Source: Pyxicephalus adspersus
Taxonomy: Eukaryota > Chordata > Amphibia > Anura > Pyxicephalidae
Length of the DNA stretch: 64,000 nt
Assembly: GCF_032062135.1 (NCBI RefSeq)
Contig: NC_092859.1
Coordinates: 105,763,438 to 105,827,437, forward strand
Direction: 5' to 3'
In this document: positions 24,541 to 38,522 of the stretch, piece by piece
Layout of the letters: the number at the start of each line of letters is the position of its first letter
How positions within the stretch are numbered: position 1 is the first letter of the stretch
Program-made: the position numbers and the translations under genes
Notes under the pieces: model-generated
Told to the model about the DNA's origin: nothing
The model's input: the letters and a program-made list of their open reading frames with translations, nothing else
Database searches by the model: none

Positions 24541-27500
24541 GAAGTAATATATTGAATTGAATTTTTACATTAGATAATTTATATTGAGTTATCCTTACAA
24601 TCCTGTTTTTCCTTATCCATCACAAAGGGTCAACTTTTTCATATGTTTATCCCTAGGGACACTTCATAGGGAGTTAATTTTTTATATTCTCATTGCATAC
24701 AGTAAATACACATAAAAAAATATTTGACAGCAATTTTACTTGCCTAAAGAATGTATTTTTACCCATGCAAACAGCATAGCCATGTCTGATAGGGCAAGAG
24801 GCCTTGATCTTTCCAGCATTTAGGTTGTATATACAGGTTTTACTCATCCCCAGCTTGTGACTGGACAGCCTACCTATGAGCAATTCTATCTGGTATTTTA
24901 CCTTTTTGTCCCATCAGTACGTCTCTCGTTAGCACATTCAACACAACTGACTTCTGGTGCTACCCTCTCCCAATCTGAATTCTGTTGTGTAGAGGATTGC
25001 AAGAAGCAGATACCAGGTCAAATGCTGACCAGGTCATTGCTTGCATAAAAATACATTTATTGATGTATTATCAAGAAGGACTGTGGTTTTTTTATTACCC
25101 TGGAATTTAGTATAAAAAAATAAAATATCAACTAGAACTTGATGTGCTGTGGTCGGCTAACATTACAACTATTTACATTATTCCTGGAAGTTGTGTTAGA
25201 AGTAAAAGTAAAAAAAAGGGAAACGTTGCAACATAGCAATATTTTCACTTACTCCCAACCACCTTCTGTTCTAATTCTAGGGAAATAAGTTAGCACACCT
25301 TCTCCATGGGGGATATATATATATATATATCATATATATCATATGTCAACTTCTGTTTCTGTTGGTATGATGTAGAAATGTCAGTTTTTCACCACACCAA
25401 TATATATAGCATGGCAGGAAGCCTTTACACCTGTTGCAATGTTACAGTAGGAGAGGAACAGGCCTGAAGAGCATCATCTGGCACACTTATGAGATAATGA
25501 CCTGATACTTCATATGTGCTGAAAATGTCACTACTCTGTAATAGCCCTTGGCCATTTGAGTGGTGCAGTGCAGGGAAGCCGGCATGATTGAGTCATCATA
25601 CAACTATTCACATATACTTGTGTGCCAAGGACCTGTTCTATATTCGAAGGAAACCTTTTAGGAAAGAAATATTGGAACAGCCTTTGGTGAGGCAATCAGA
25701 GATAAACTGATTTATTGTGGCTGCCCACTTATGACCTGTCTAACCTCACATTCTGTATTTCAAATCTCCTGGGTATGCACAATATCAGATCAGGCAGTTG
25801 ATAGATAGAAACTTTTTCTGACACTCCCTCCAACCTGCCAAGCTAAGACAAAGTAAGAGAAACTAAAAAAAGATGGCGAAATAGAAATCCTTGATAAGCA
25901 GGCCTGCAGAAGGTATGATGTCTTTTTTATTTTCAAGTGAGGATTATAAGACCCCAATGTTTTTACACATCTATGGAAAGTGGTTAGGGGAAAATGATTC
26001 CTAAATTAAAAAGTTTAACTAAACTTTATTGTAGAAGGGACAGCATATGTCTCTTCTGTATTAATCTAAATTAACTTTCGTGTTCACAATATCATAACTA
26101 AAATCTCTTTTCTTCATGCTCCTTTATAGGTCATCCCTACCATTTCCTCTTCATGGTTCAGAATCCTTGGTCATGGTAATTTTCCAGACCATATTCACAT
26201 CCTGAGCATGTTCAGTTCATTCAAATATTTAGAATATTGTAAACAGGCGGTTAAGTTTGTTTTATTGCAGAAGTAACAGCCTGATTTTCTATGTTAACTA
26301 ACCTGGAGTATTTTTTTTCAAGGTTTAGATCCACTTTAAGAAGGGCTTGGCACTTTTAAGTGAAATGGATTAGGAAATGCTCCGCAGGCTTCATAAATGG
26401 AGGAAATTGTCTCAATAGGCCCCTAACACATAAATTAGGGTACTTTTGGAATTAGCTATCCAGGACAAGGCATGCACTACTGCAAAGGTTTTACTCTTGC
26501 ACACGGGCCTGGTACTCTTTTAATGGATGTAAAGCCTCCCAATACATCATACATTGCATATATTTCAGTCTGTGCACCTCGGCATGCGGTTGCTAGGACA
26601 CCAGTGAGCCAACATTTACATAACTCTTTCAGCACCGCTGCAAGATGAAACCCAGAACTAACAATGTGTCAAAAGAATGAAATAAATAATAGCATCCATA
26701 CATGTTTTCAATAATGCACAATGTACAGCAATATAATATTTGTTATGAGAACTTCAGTGCTTTAATGTGTGCTGTTGGGCTCCTGACAGCTGCACGTCTA
26801 AATATAGCTCAATGATTATTTAATATGTGGTGTGCTTTCTCTTCTTTCCAGAGTTGGGTTATGTGGTAGTGATTTGTTTTACTTGCAGTGTTCCAAGCAT
26901 AGATTGTGTAGGAGGACACTGAAACGGAAACAGGGCAAATTATTCCTGCTTGTAGTTGGGATGTTCTTATAGTACAATTAAATCGATCAATCTCTTTTCA
27001 TTATACTATCAGTAAAGAGTTACAATTTAGAAAATACTGACTTCTAATATTTTAATAACTCAGTGAACTGGGCAGCAACAAAACTGTTTTAAACATAAAA
27101 ACATGAAATTTCTTGGAATTGTAAAAATACAGAAATTATTTCTTAAAGATATAAACAAGACGTACATTTCATGGCATACAACACATAAGCATTCCAACAA
27201 GGGCATCAAAAATTAATGAATACTTTTTGATTGATTTTCATTGTCTCCTCAGGCTACCCAAACCATCATATCTTTTTGGCAGCACTATTCCATATAGCTA
27301 TGATAACAAACTGTTTTTTGCTAATTAATATGTGCTAATAATTAATACCGCATCCTTACGTAAAAAAAAGTTATAAAAATGGACAGAGGAAATTCTCAAC
27401 CCCCAAAAATGAAAGGAGCTGTACACTGTATCACTGTATGACAACACATCAGGAACTCTGCACCATGTGCAATCAGTTCCTGCTCCGCTGTGATAACTTA

Positions 27501-30500
27501 TTTTTCACATATTACACATACTCATCATGGCCACCTTGGTGCAAGTGTCAAATTAATGGGCATAGCCAAACGTTTTTTTGTGTATACAATTATACATTCT
27601 TTCTTGCACCTGCTAGTATCCATAATTAATGAATACATTTAGGGAGAAGCTTGGGATTCAAATTTTTCAATCAGCAACAAACAACTTGTGTGAAACAATG
27701 CAGGTAATTACTATGATACTCTAAATCTAATACCAAAATATATCTTTTTGCTAAGCTTGCACATGTATATCTAACATTAAAAGTGGCCTTACCCGAGATA
27801 TTAGTATTTTAGATCATGCTTTAACTCACCAAACCTCTCCCTGGGGGAATTCCCTTTTATAGCAAATCCTCTGAGAAAATAAGATGAAGAGTAATGCACA
27901 GAATACTAAGATCCAAGGAGTGTTATTAGAAAATTTTACTAAAAAAGTAAATTGACACATAAGCAGTAATTTTTTGATATACTGTGTTTGAGTATTCAAT
28001 GTTTTAGCTTCACGAAAGCCAAAATTTCATTGGCAGTTAATTACTACTTAAACCTAAAATGCTAAATATTTACATAATACAAAACAAAATGCAGACAAAA
28101 CATACTGTGATCTTTTTTAAGTAAATCTATATCCATTCCCTAAGTACAAAAGGATTAATTGTAGTACATAGCTTCCTTTGTGGCATCTATCTCCCATTCA
28201 CCAAAAGGGATAAAATATAGATCCCACTTTTATGCATGTTTTAAGTGGGTTAGGCTCTCACCCATGCCCTAATAAATAAGTAGTCAATTTCATTATTAAG
28301 TGATAGCTCTAATGATTTCAACAGGTGATAAGGAGTCTCCCTGGTAATGAGAGCATTGTATTCCACTTAAAATAAATCTCTGGTTACGTCAAATTATTGA
28401 AAAAATATCCTGGTTATGTTTGTAATTCAAGCAATTTAAGCAGAATTACTGCACAAACCACATGTAGAATTGTGAGATGCATCCTTTATTTTATTTATAC
28501 AGTATACATGCTTTATAAATTTCAATCCATGCAAACATAATCTCTTGGTTACAGATTTCAGTTTCATTCGCTATCTAACCCCTGGCATCCTACATTTCTT
28601 GGGAATTCCATTGACGACGTCTCTCATTTATGGTTCCCAGCTCAGTTTTCAAACATTTTGGATGCTACTTGCTTTTGCCAATTTCTGGATGTTAAAAAAT
28701 AAAAAAACAAGGAAGACTTGGTCCCAATTCTAACCATCGCATTAGACGTGAAAACCTAGTAACTAAGACGTTCCTGCCTTTAAAATCCCTAAAAGATTTA
28801 CAGGAAAAGAAAAGTTTTAAATCTATCACTATAATATATCTATCAATGTTATATTTTTAAGTAGACTGTACCTTTGAACATATATGAAATAATATGTTAA
28901 TACCCACACAGTACATTTTTCTCTTGCCTGCTCCACAGCTCCCACATTTTTTCTTTGACAATTAGGCATCATTCTGCTTATCCACACAGTAAAATATAAC
29001 CATCAAATATTTTCAAAACAAGAGACCTAAAATATATACACCTTACAGAACAATGATATGTTTTCATCTACAGTTTTGTCAGCACAGAAAATAGAACAAT
29101 CACACATACACACACCAAAAAAAAAGAATTTATAATCGGCAACATCTGTCAAATGGAGTTAACTATAGACTGACTGAAACAAAGCAATGGTAAGCTCAGA
29201 TACACCATATAGGTGTTTGCTTATTTTAGCACTACGTAAAGGCTGACTGTGGATAGCAGATGGCCATCTGTTACTATACAACCTGAAAGCTGCACGTTAA
29301 CCAGCCCAGTGTGCATAAAGAAAGAATTGATCAAAGAGACTTTTGGATATTGATTAAAAATGCATTGAAAACAATATAAAAGTATCCTTAATGTCATACA
29401 CATATTTAGAGTTCACACAAAGCCTGTATCTACCTTAATTTTTACAATATTTTTTATACATTAACATCCCGTTTTAAGCTCAAACATAAATAAAGGTAAT
29501 CCAAATTAAAAGATAAAATTTGGAATGTTAACGTTAGAAGTCTCTATGTAGTTTTTACAGACATTTAACATCTGTCAAGCAGGGATCAGGGATATCAATT
29601 GAATTTAGTAGTGTTATGAAAAAAAACACATTAAATATAAAACATCACTTATAGTAGCTATAAGCTTGGTTAATTAGCGAAAAAGCCTAATAAAATGCCA
29701 CAAGTGAAACACAATGAAAAGCCATCAAAAGCAAATGTAATGTAGTCGCCTATTCATGTGTCTAAAAGGCAGGAGGCTTTAGAAGGCCAGTTATTCTTCA
29801 AAAAGAATAGAAGACAGCCCATACAATCAGTGACCTATTAATTGTCGACATCTGTAAGTTTAACAGGCCTCAACAATACAATCCATGTTCTCTAAGAAGA
29901 TCTCCACCCACTCTGAATTAACAAGCAGCAGGGTATTGAAACATGGAGTGAGAACACTTACTAAAAGTAGTTTTTCACTAGGGCAGTAAAACAGACAATG
30001 ATATATTTAGCAAGGATAACTCTGTCCTACAGAAGCCTATTTATACCAGTTGTAATATTGCATTTAATCCTACCAATGCAGTCAACAAAATATATAAATC
30101 ATTTTTATAAGCTTAGCTTAAAAAGTTGACCACATAGAAGTATCCATAGTTGTTTCCTTTCTTAGAACTCAAAATATATACAAAGCCAACACTTTTAATA
30201 AAATTTTAGAAAGAGAAAGCAATAGTAAATCCTGTCAGGATTTTTCTTTTCTGATCCTTGTTCCACTCGAGAATTTTTTCCCTACATTTCCTATGCTGTA
30301 GACACAACAAGTACAGGTACAGCAACTCTTCTTATTGAAAGATTTCCCTCTTATCTCCTTTTCTTTTAATAACCTAATTATTCAGATTATTCCTCATTTT
30401 CAGTCCAAGCGACAATGGTCTCTAGAACTAATGGACAGGGTGAATTCCCCTATGAAGCACAAATACAGTAATAAAATTTAAAACTTAAAAAAAAGTTTCC

Positions 30501-30633
30501 TTTACATACACTTCATAAAATGCAAACAAGCTGTACTTTTAATTTAAACTAAATAAAATAAAAAAAAAAAACTTTTAATTATAATTCTTTAAAAAGTCAA
30601 AGTAAGGACTGGACAATGCCTGATGATATAATA
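24541..30633. other. Intronic stretch, mostly unique
   Basis: AT-rich sequence with one (TA)n tract. AAGGTTTAGATCCACTTTAAG near 26320 resembles the end of a frog MITE, but the partner end is not clear. No gene, RNA gene or coding frame is supported. Confidence 0.4.
25313..25345. repeat. (TA)n microsatellite
   Basis: An 18-base AT run is followed by interrupted CATATATATCATATG. Confidence 0.9.
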
Positions 30634-30668
30634 AAATATTATTATTAATATAATAATATTATTATTAT
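30634..30668. repeat. (ATT)n/(AAT)n palindromic low-complexity tract
   Basis: AATATTATTATTAATATAAT continues into AATATTATTATTAT. The tract combines ATT and AAT units and is close to self-complementary. Confidence 0.8.
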
Positions 30669-33600
30669 CCAACATACACATGCAGAAGTCTTGGTCTGTA
30701 ATAGTGTCCACAATTTTATTCAGTCATTCAGCATATAACACTGTCTGTCCCTTTTAAATGTCAATGAGCTATCGAGTTTGACAACCCTTTCTTTAATCTA
30801 GTCTTCACCATATGTGGCAAATTAGGGAGTTCTACTAGAACTTTCATTTGTTGCTTAAAGTCAATAGCCTGTATCAATTTGTATCATGATTGCAAAATTG
30901 TTCTATAATGGGATTTAGAACAAACCATTTTGTAGGTGATCATTCTATCTTGGAGGATTCTTACTTGGAGGTAATATGCCTGAATTGCTCATTCTTTCAT
31001 ACTGTCAAAGCAAGAATTTATTAAAAAAAACTTTATCCGACCTTTTGTGGCTTGATTGTATTCAAACTCCAGTTTTCCAATTTTACTAAATATAAAGATG
31101 CATTTGCTCCTACATTGTGTATTCTTTATGTTTTTTTTTTTTATAGTGACATTGTTAAAAAAAAAACAAAAATGAAATATTCTGTTTGTATGTGAATATG
31201 CTCCTGATGTTTTTATGTTTTGTACAGCTGTCATCTGAATCAGTAATAAAAAAATATATACATCAAATAAACGAAAAGGGCCCCATAACAGAAAAGTTTT
31301 GTATTTGTCTTTTCAGTGTGTTTTATCTTCACCCTTTTAATGAGTACTGTGTACTGTTCAAATACATCATTAGATCACAATGCTGTTGCTACTGTGTTTT
31401 GTACTTTTTTACCGACGCTATTTTACAGAAGTCCTTTGTTTTATTGTTTTTTTATTATTATTATTATTATTATAATAATGATTAGTATCATTTATTTATT
31501 TTTATTTTTTTGCAGAAACACACCGCCTTTAAACATTGATTTGAAGTATGACCTGCATAATTAGAAGTATTGGGCATAACAGCAAAAAATAATAGACACA
31601 TAATAGAGCTTTCTTCCAACTCACAGCTCCGGCATGTCCCTTCCACATTTGTGGAAGCTAACAGGCAAATACTGTTTTACAGTATCTTGAGGAGATGGAG
31701 GCAGCTTCCAGTCTAGTGAGGACTCAAGGTTATTGGGCTCTCGGGTGCACATAATAAATCGAGAATATATTTGAAGGTACTAGAAAGCACTTTGCTGTAC
31801 ACAGCTGCAGGGCAAACCTAGGTGGAAGGGGGTGCTTGAATATGCCAGATGCCAAAGATCCTTACTGGCAGTTCAAGCTTTCCATGAAAGACCGGCTGCA
31901 ATGGTGTTGATAAATTCCAGATACCCCCTGGTGCTCTTTCCTTCATCACAAACAGCACCAAAATACCAGATGTTGGCTAGTATTGAAGACTAGGGAAAAA
32001 CCTAAATTCTGCTACATGGGAGGAGGTCTATTGCTCCTCCATATGTAGAAGAACCAGGAATTAGGTAGAAGACGGAGTGGCAGGTGATCCCTGAACAGGT
32101 TAGTATTAGTAAGTTAAGGACTGCAAGTGTGGCTCCAGGTTACTGCTTTTGGTACAAAAAATTAACCCCAAGCCACATTCAAGAATAACGGCAGGGAAGT
32201 TAAATAAGTTTTTGGAGTAAGAATATGTATTCTAGTAGGCAATCTAAACTGAATAGGATTCAGATCAGGTATTTAACTGGGCCAAGAAAGCAGACATGTC
32301 TAAGATATTACTTTGCCCTTGTGAATGACATTGTTAGTATTCTAAAAGCTTTACCTCATCCATCTGATTAAGCAGACACAGTACTTTCCACTGTCTTTTG
32401 CCTAGTCTATGTTGATTAAAAGTGGACCCATGGCATAATGCCACAACTTTATTTTACTGTGGGAATGGTGTTTTTTGAGCTGAAAGTGTTGGGTTTGCAC
32501 TATGCATGCCACTTTGATATTTGGTCAAAGTTTCGGAGTTAGTTCAGATCTGCTATTACATAGTACTTTCTGAGTTACGGTTTCTTAAATGCCATCCTCT
32601 TACAGTGCCCAGTGGGTTGTTATTCAGACTAGTAATTTGGTTTACTGGTGAAGCTTTAAACAGGTTATTGAAACGTTTAGCTACTTTGAAAAAATTCTTT
32701 GCTCCTCTGTTTCAAATCACCTTTTGTTTATAACACAGACTTTTGTGAAAAAGTGTATGTCTAGGTGGTTTAATAAAGCTTTTACTTATTAAAAACTGAA
32801 CCAATGATACCAGTAAACCTTCCAGAATGAACCCATTCATTAGATACAGAACACTCTAACTATCTCTTTGTCTTTCTAAATACCTACTCCTAAACAAAGA
32901 CAAAGAACTGAAGTGAAATATTTGCTTGACTGTCAAGTTGGTGTAAATATAAAGACAAAGAAATGATCAGAAGTACAGTTTTCTGTACAAACTGGAGTGA
33001 TTCATAATGGATGATCTGATCCAGATACTTCTTTTTTTTATTTACTGGTCACTTTCAATTGTATGTTACTCTCATTTTAAATACACTTTCTTGTACCTAC
33101 ATAATCCATCAATCATTCCCTATAATATATTTTGTAAAATATAGATTTTTTTTTATTTGTATGATTTTTTTTGTGTATAAAATCCTACAGAGCAGTACAT
33201 GTTTTTTGAAGTTGAATGTAATATAAAACTACAACTTCCAGCAGCCATTGCACCAGCATTATGTACTTAGGAGTTTAAGCTGTTAGCATAATGTGAATTA
33301 TCACCTTGCAAGGGAAATCAACCCTTCCCCCTCTGTCTATTTTAAAAGCAGAAGGATAAACATAATTCAAGCCTGATTACACTGTGTAAACATACATTTA
33401 TGAGAATATGCTGTTCTTATTTCCAGTCAGTGTGATTTTATCTGAAACAGCTCCATAAATGGACACTTTAAAACACCATAAACGAGCCCCTGTCATAATC
33501 AAGACATCTGAACTTGCGCATTACCAAAGCTGATAAGGTCCAGCTGTTAAAGGGTTAAGGTACCAATTACATGAACTAAACACAAGTTCTACCAAAAAGG

Positions 33601-35890
33601 ATTTTTCTTTGGTGGAAAAATGTTCCTGAATTCAGGCATTTGTTCAAAAAAAATAAATAAATAATAAAAAGAGGAAGTACAGTGGATTTGTACATGTTTT
33701 ATTTTATTATAATCAGGACTAAATAAATAAAAACATGTCTGTAGTGGTTTGGTAGGGCCTACAGATTTGCAAACATTTTCCAATTCACCAGTTCATTCCA
33801 CCAAATTAGCAAGGAATTCTTTCAAGAGTGCGTGTATATTTGTGTGTGTAAAAGCACAGAAAAAAAAGCCAGCAAACATGTTTGGCAAAACATGATCAAG
33901 CTTTTAAACCACTGTTGAACTGGTCCCCTGAAAGAGAAAGCACATGTTTTACTTTCAGTCCAGAAAGCTATGAACAAGAACATCATTTGGCAAGCCTACT
34001 AAACATCTATGTACTATGTGTTGACAGTCTATAGATTTTATTAAGACATCAGTTCTTTATTTCCTATATGTTAAATTATGATCAACAGTTCATCTAGTTC
34101 CCAGGTGGTCCCTGATGGTTTCCAGTGTCTGATCAGTGTATATTGAATAGTTTTGCAGCAAGACACATAGGATTGGTACTAAAGTGTGTTATTAAAGTAT
34201 TCCCAGTAAACTAGGGTATGAACAATGTTATTTAATTTTCACTGATTCAAAAGATTTTAAACTTTTGAATCAATATCCTACCATATAAAGTATTTACCAT
34301 CAGTTTACACCTTTTTTACATTTTACTCTGACAAAGATCATAGACATTGGCCCAGGGCACCATGGCTGGCTGATAGGGATGGCATTTAGACTTCCAGACA
34401 TTTCCCTGTCCCCTCCATTCCACATTCTGTCCCCCTGCAGCTTGTGTAATTCCCCTTTTCCCCTACATTCTACATTTTCTAAAGCCTCTCATCATGGACC
34501 AGCACAAACAAGATCTGAAATGGAACAGTATCTGAACAGGTTTTAAATTCATGTGAATTCTTGTTACAGATGGACACTGAATGTATATCAGCAAGCATGC
34601 TTCTGGTTGTGTCACTGCTATACTGAATGTATTTCTAAAGACATGTTTATACAACCTAATTCTTGTATTTGCTTGTCCATTTCTATGCAATGTGCTTGTA
34701 GATATTGCTACATACAATGGTGAGTTATTGTACCTGTTGTGTTGGGGCAGGGAAAGAAGTGCACAAGCTCAGTAGTTTTGATGATAAAATGTATAGATCC
34801 AGCCCTAATTCTACTTGTGATGACCTATACAATAAACCAGTATGTAAATATGTATTCTTTGGGTTTCAAGTGGAACAATCTTGTGTAACACTTCAGCCCC
34901 CAAGATTGCCATAGTGGCTACTGTAGTGTATTAAATATCTGTCAAGATTCATAGGAGATGTATTCACTTTCAAAGACTCATGTATGTCATGAAAATCGAT
35001 GATAAACACATATATAGTTAGCAGTTGCCATTATGCAGACAGGAGAGTTTAAATGACTGACAAATAATTAATCCAGAAGAGAAGTTGAAAAGTATCAAAA
35101 TCAATTGTAGATCCCTATATACTGTAGTTTATGACCAAAGTAGATCAAATAACACTTTTCCAATTTTAGAAATGTTTGAATTATTTATATAATTTATACC
35201 TTTTCAGAAAGCAGAATGAACTGAAACATTTATCCATAAATGATTTCTCAGGGATATATATTAAGTCTCTGAAACACTGATCCAACTACAAAGTGAAAGC
35301 TAGAACCAAAGGCCATGTACGCCTAAATTTAGGTCCAGCTTTACCAAACTACTGTACAGAAGAACCAACATTCAGATTGAATTTTGTCTACAATACCAGA
35401 AACTTCCCTAAGCATTTCTAAAATGGCTGTTTAAATGAAACGTTCAAATTAAACCCTAAAAGTGACATGAAAGTCTAATTCACTTCCGTTTATATAAAAG
35501 TCAATTGAATCAAATTGTGTGATATAAACCACACAGGCAGACCGGTGACACAAAATTAGACAATTCACCTTCCTATATTGTTTACAGCTCCTATTAGACA
35601 ACGAATCTGCAAAATCGAAGTCTAAAACACAATGAGGTAACTTTTAAGCACTAAAGAGAAAGCAGGATATTCACATTGGACGCAAAGGCTGTCTATCAGA
35701 AGAGTGAATGGCAAAATAGAACATAAACTATACACTAAGCTGTTTTCACATTCATCATACTTTCCATGGTAAAACTGCAAATGTTTCCTTAAAATATAAA
35801 ATGGGGGCTTTTAAATCAAACTATAGCTGTTGTGTACTACTCCACACTAGCTGGCCCCTGTTAGCTTCAATGTTGGTCTTCCACCAGCAC
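30669..35890. other. Intronic stretch, mostly unique
   Basis: It includes a (TTA)n tract. Open frames up to 99 codons near 31186-31564 are created largely by this tract. A better balanced segment at 33405-33560 has no visible repeat character. CTACAACTTCCAGCAGCC near 33230 resembles a repeat word (CTACAACTCCCAGCATGC) but is isolated. No gene is supported. Confidence 0.4.
31451..31479. repeat. (TTA)n microsatellite
   Basis: About seven ATT/TTA units are followed by ATAATAATG. Confidence 0.9.
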
Positions 35891-35930
35891 TGACCCAGAA
35901 CAAATATGCCTGACCCAGAACAGATATACA
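35891..35930. repeat. 20-bp tandem duplication
   Basis: TGACCCAGAACAAATATGCC is followed immediately by TGACCCAGAACAGATATACA, 18 of 20 matching. It is a recent local duplication or a two-unit minisatellite. Confidence 0.85.
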
Positions 35931-38471
35931 AACAATGAATTCTGAATGATTTGATGTTCTGGACATGCATTTTGCTGCGAGGTTAGGGAGTCAGACATTA
36001 TTGCAGCTAAAGAAAGGCAGGCAATGGCTGTCCAATTATTTCCCCCAATGTTGGTAAACTAAAAGTGCCCTTTCTGACTTTGGAATAGTATTTTCTTTCA
36101 AAATTAGCAATTTACAAATTGCATTTGGTTTTTAAAATTGCTCTTCTATGTTCAACAGCACTGACCAAATGCTCTGACAGTCCAACTAGAATACTAATGT
36201 GACAATTTAGGTATTTTGTAGATAAGGCTATAATGCTAACAAACTATCTGATTGAGCAACAAAGGGTTTGCTGGTGATCTTTTATTTTGTTTGTATATTA
36301 TTGAGTATCAATCATGAATAGAATTGTCCATACACAAAATTTAGAAACAGAATTGAAGTGACCACGAATTTAAATCTATTCATTTCATATAGAAAAGATA
36401 AAGCAATAACATCCTTACAATCTGACTGTGCTTAATCAGAGATAGCGTACATATAAAGACTCCAAAAAAGAGAGTTTAAAGAACAAAAATATTAAATAAA
36501 ATCATAAAACATTCCATTATATTAATTTATCATACAAAGGAAGATAAAATTCCTATTAGCAATATTAGCATTGAGTATTGTGAGCAGACTATATATCAAC
36601 CAAAGTACCTTCTCATTTTTACATTCAAGCATTAATTACAAATGTAATTATAAATGCGTCTTTCAGCTATATTACCTAGATCTTCATTTCTGGACTAAAA
36701 AAGGCTATAGCAAATGAGCGGAAATATCATTTTCAATCAGTGTCCTTTAATTAGATGAAATGTTAATATGGATGTAATGTAGTTTTCAAATGGGTTGTCT
36801 CACTATATTCTGCAGCCAACATTTCTTGTCTTGTGTGGTTTCTGGCAATTTTAATCACATGTTGGTTTCCTATATCATTCAGGGACTGCAAAGCTTGAAA
36901 TTTTCTATCACTGTGGTCTTGCTCTAAGACTCAAACTAGTTCAAGCAAATCTTGATACGAGGCATCAGAAAGCAGAAAGGTAGTGGATGCCTTCAATGAA
37001 TTTCCATAATTAGAACACACAAAAATAGAAAGTATAGCTATGATCTCAGAAAGATAAAGAAGCTTTGGAATCCATATATAAGAACACATTTAAAGTGTCA
37101 AAGTATTTAAATTCTATCCGAGACATGAGATTTAACAACTCTACCTGACAGCAAAGCCAGGTTGCTAAACACATCTCCTCTGATGTTAAGCAATGCAGAT
37201 TCATCACTTTCTTGATTAGGAATGGACTGCAAAGAAGTAACAGCAGAAAAATGAGCTCATCCTTCTGCTCACTATGCCTGTCTGGTTCTTCCTTGTCAGC
37301 ACACATGCATGGACAACACCTGATCAGTCCAAAATGTTGGCTTCCCCTATCCTGGTGAGGTCTACTGTACAGCAGATTATAAAAGGCTGATCTTGTGTGA
37401 CATGAGAAAACCTACAGCAGATACATTCAAAAAGACATGTAATGATTGAATAAATATATAATTAGATTTATTGTTCAGAATTCAATTCTTTATTACATAT
37501 ATTCTTTTAAATAATTCTGTATTACTCCGTTAAACTGATCGTATTGTGTGCTACATATTGCTGCAGCCTAGCAGAAAAAGGTTATATCACACACTTTATC
37601 AGAAAAGCTGTGATTCTTTTTTTTAAGTCCAATCCTTGAACTAAAAAGTCTGCAGAACCCACACACCCTACATTGTACATATTTAATTTATCAAATTACA
37701 AACTTGTTTTTATTGAAGTTACTAAAGACAGAGGAATTCATTTATGTAATGTCATTATTAAGATTTTTTTGAACAATTTAAAACCAACCCACAATTTTTT
37801 TTATAGTTTTAGATAAAGAGGAGATGTCTGTCACACAACAGGAGATATTTTCCTTACATCCTGTTCTTCAATTTCCATAACAAAAATGGGGGGTTAGTTG
37901 TCAAATAAACAAGAAGACTTGGACAACAAAAAAAATTATTGCCAGATGTTCTAACCCTTTTTAGCACTCTGTGTTGTGTCCCCATTAGAGGGAATACCCA
38001 TTACTTATACTGATGGGAAACTGGGGTAATTCTGCTTAATGGAGCCAAAGACAAAGGTAAAAACCCAATAGTAATCATTTCATTATCTATCAAAAAAATA
38101 AATAACATTTTGGGCTTTAAAACATGATTTTTTTCTTGAGCACGATTAGATTGAAGAAAAAAAAAAAAATACATAATTCATATTATGTTATGACATAAGT
38201 CATAACTCTCTATTCTGTTAGTAAATCAATCCCCCGATTGTTAGACCCCAGCACCAACATACTGATGCCACTTACCATTGACTGAGGTGAGTTATTTTAC
38301 ATCACACCTACAGTTGGCATTGAAATATGCAAACTGATTTACTAATTACAAGGAAAGATTGGTAACTCTGTTGAGACAGAAGCCAACAAAAACCTGTTTA
38401 AACTGCAAAATTGGATAGATAACTCCTCTAGAATTGGAGCTTCCAATATCACTTGTTTACCTCCAGCTTGT
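35931..38471. other. Intronic stretch, nothing distinctive
   Basis: AT-rich sequence with a 13-base A run at 38157-38169. No gene or transposon end is recognised. Confidence 0.5.
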
Positions 38472-38522
38472 TTATTGGACAATTAATGAGTATTGTCACA
38501 ATGCTAATTGATTGTCCAGTGA
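38472..38522. other. Imperfect hairpin
   Basis: The left arm GGACAATTAATGAGTATTG (38477-38495) faces the right arm CAATGCTAATTGATTGTCC (38499-38517) across a 3-base loop. Sixteen of 19 positions are Watson-Crick, and two of the mismatches are G-U if transcribed on the plus strand. The stem extends a further five pairs outward, including wobbles. It could be the remnant of a small foldback element or a structured RNA; nothing visible decides this. Confidence 0.55.

Noticed and set aside
31186..31564. Two overlapping open frames of 99 and 82 codons
   Set aside because: Much of their C-terminal part is encoded by the (TTA)n tract (poly-Ile/Tyr), an artefact of low complexity.
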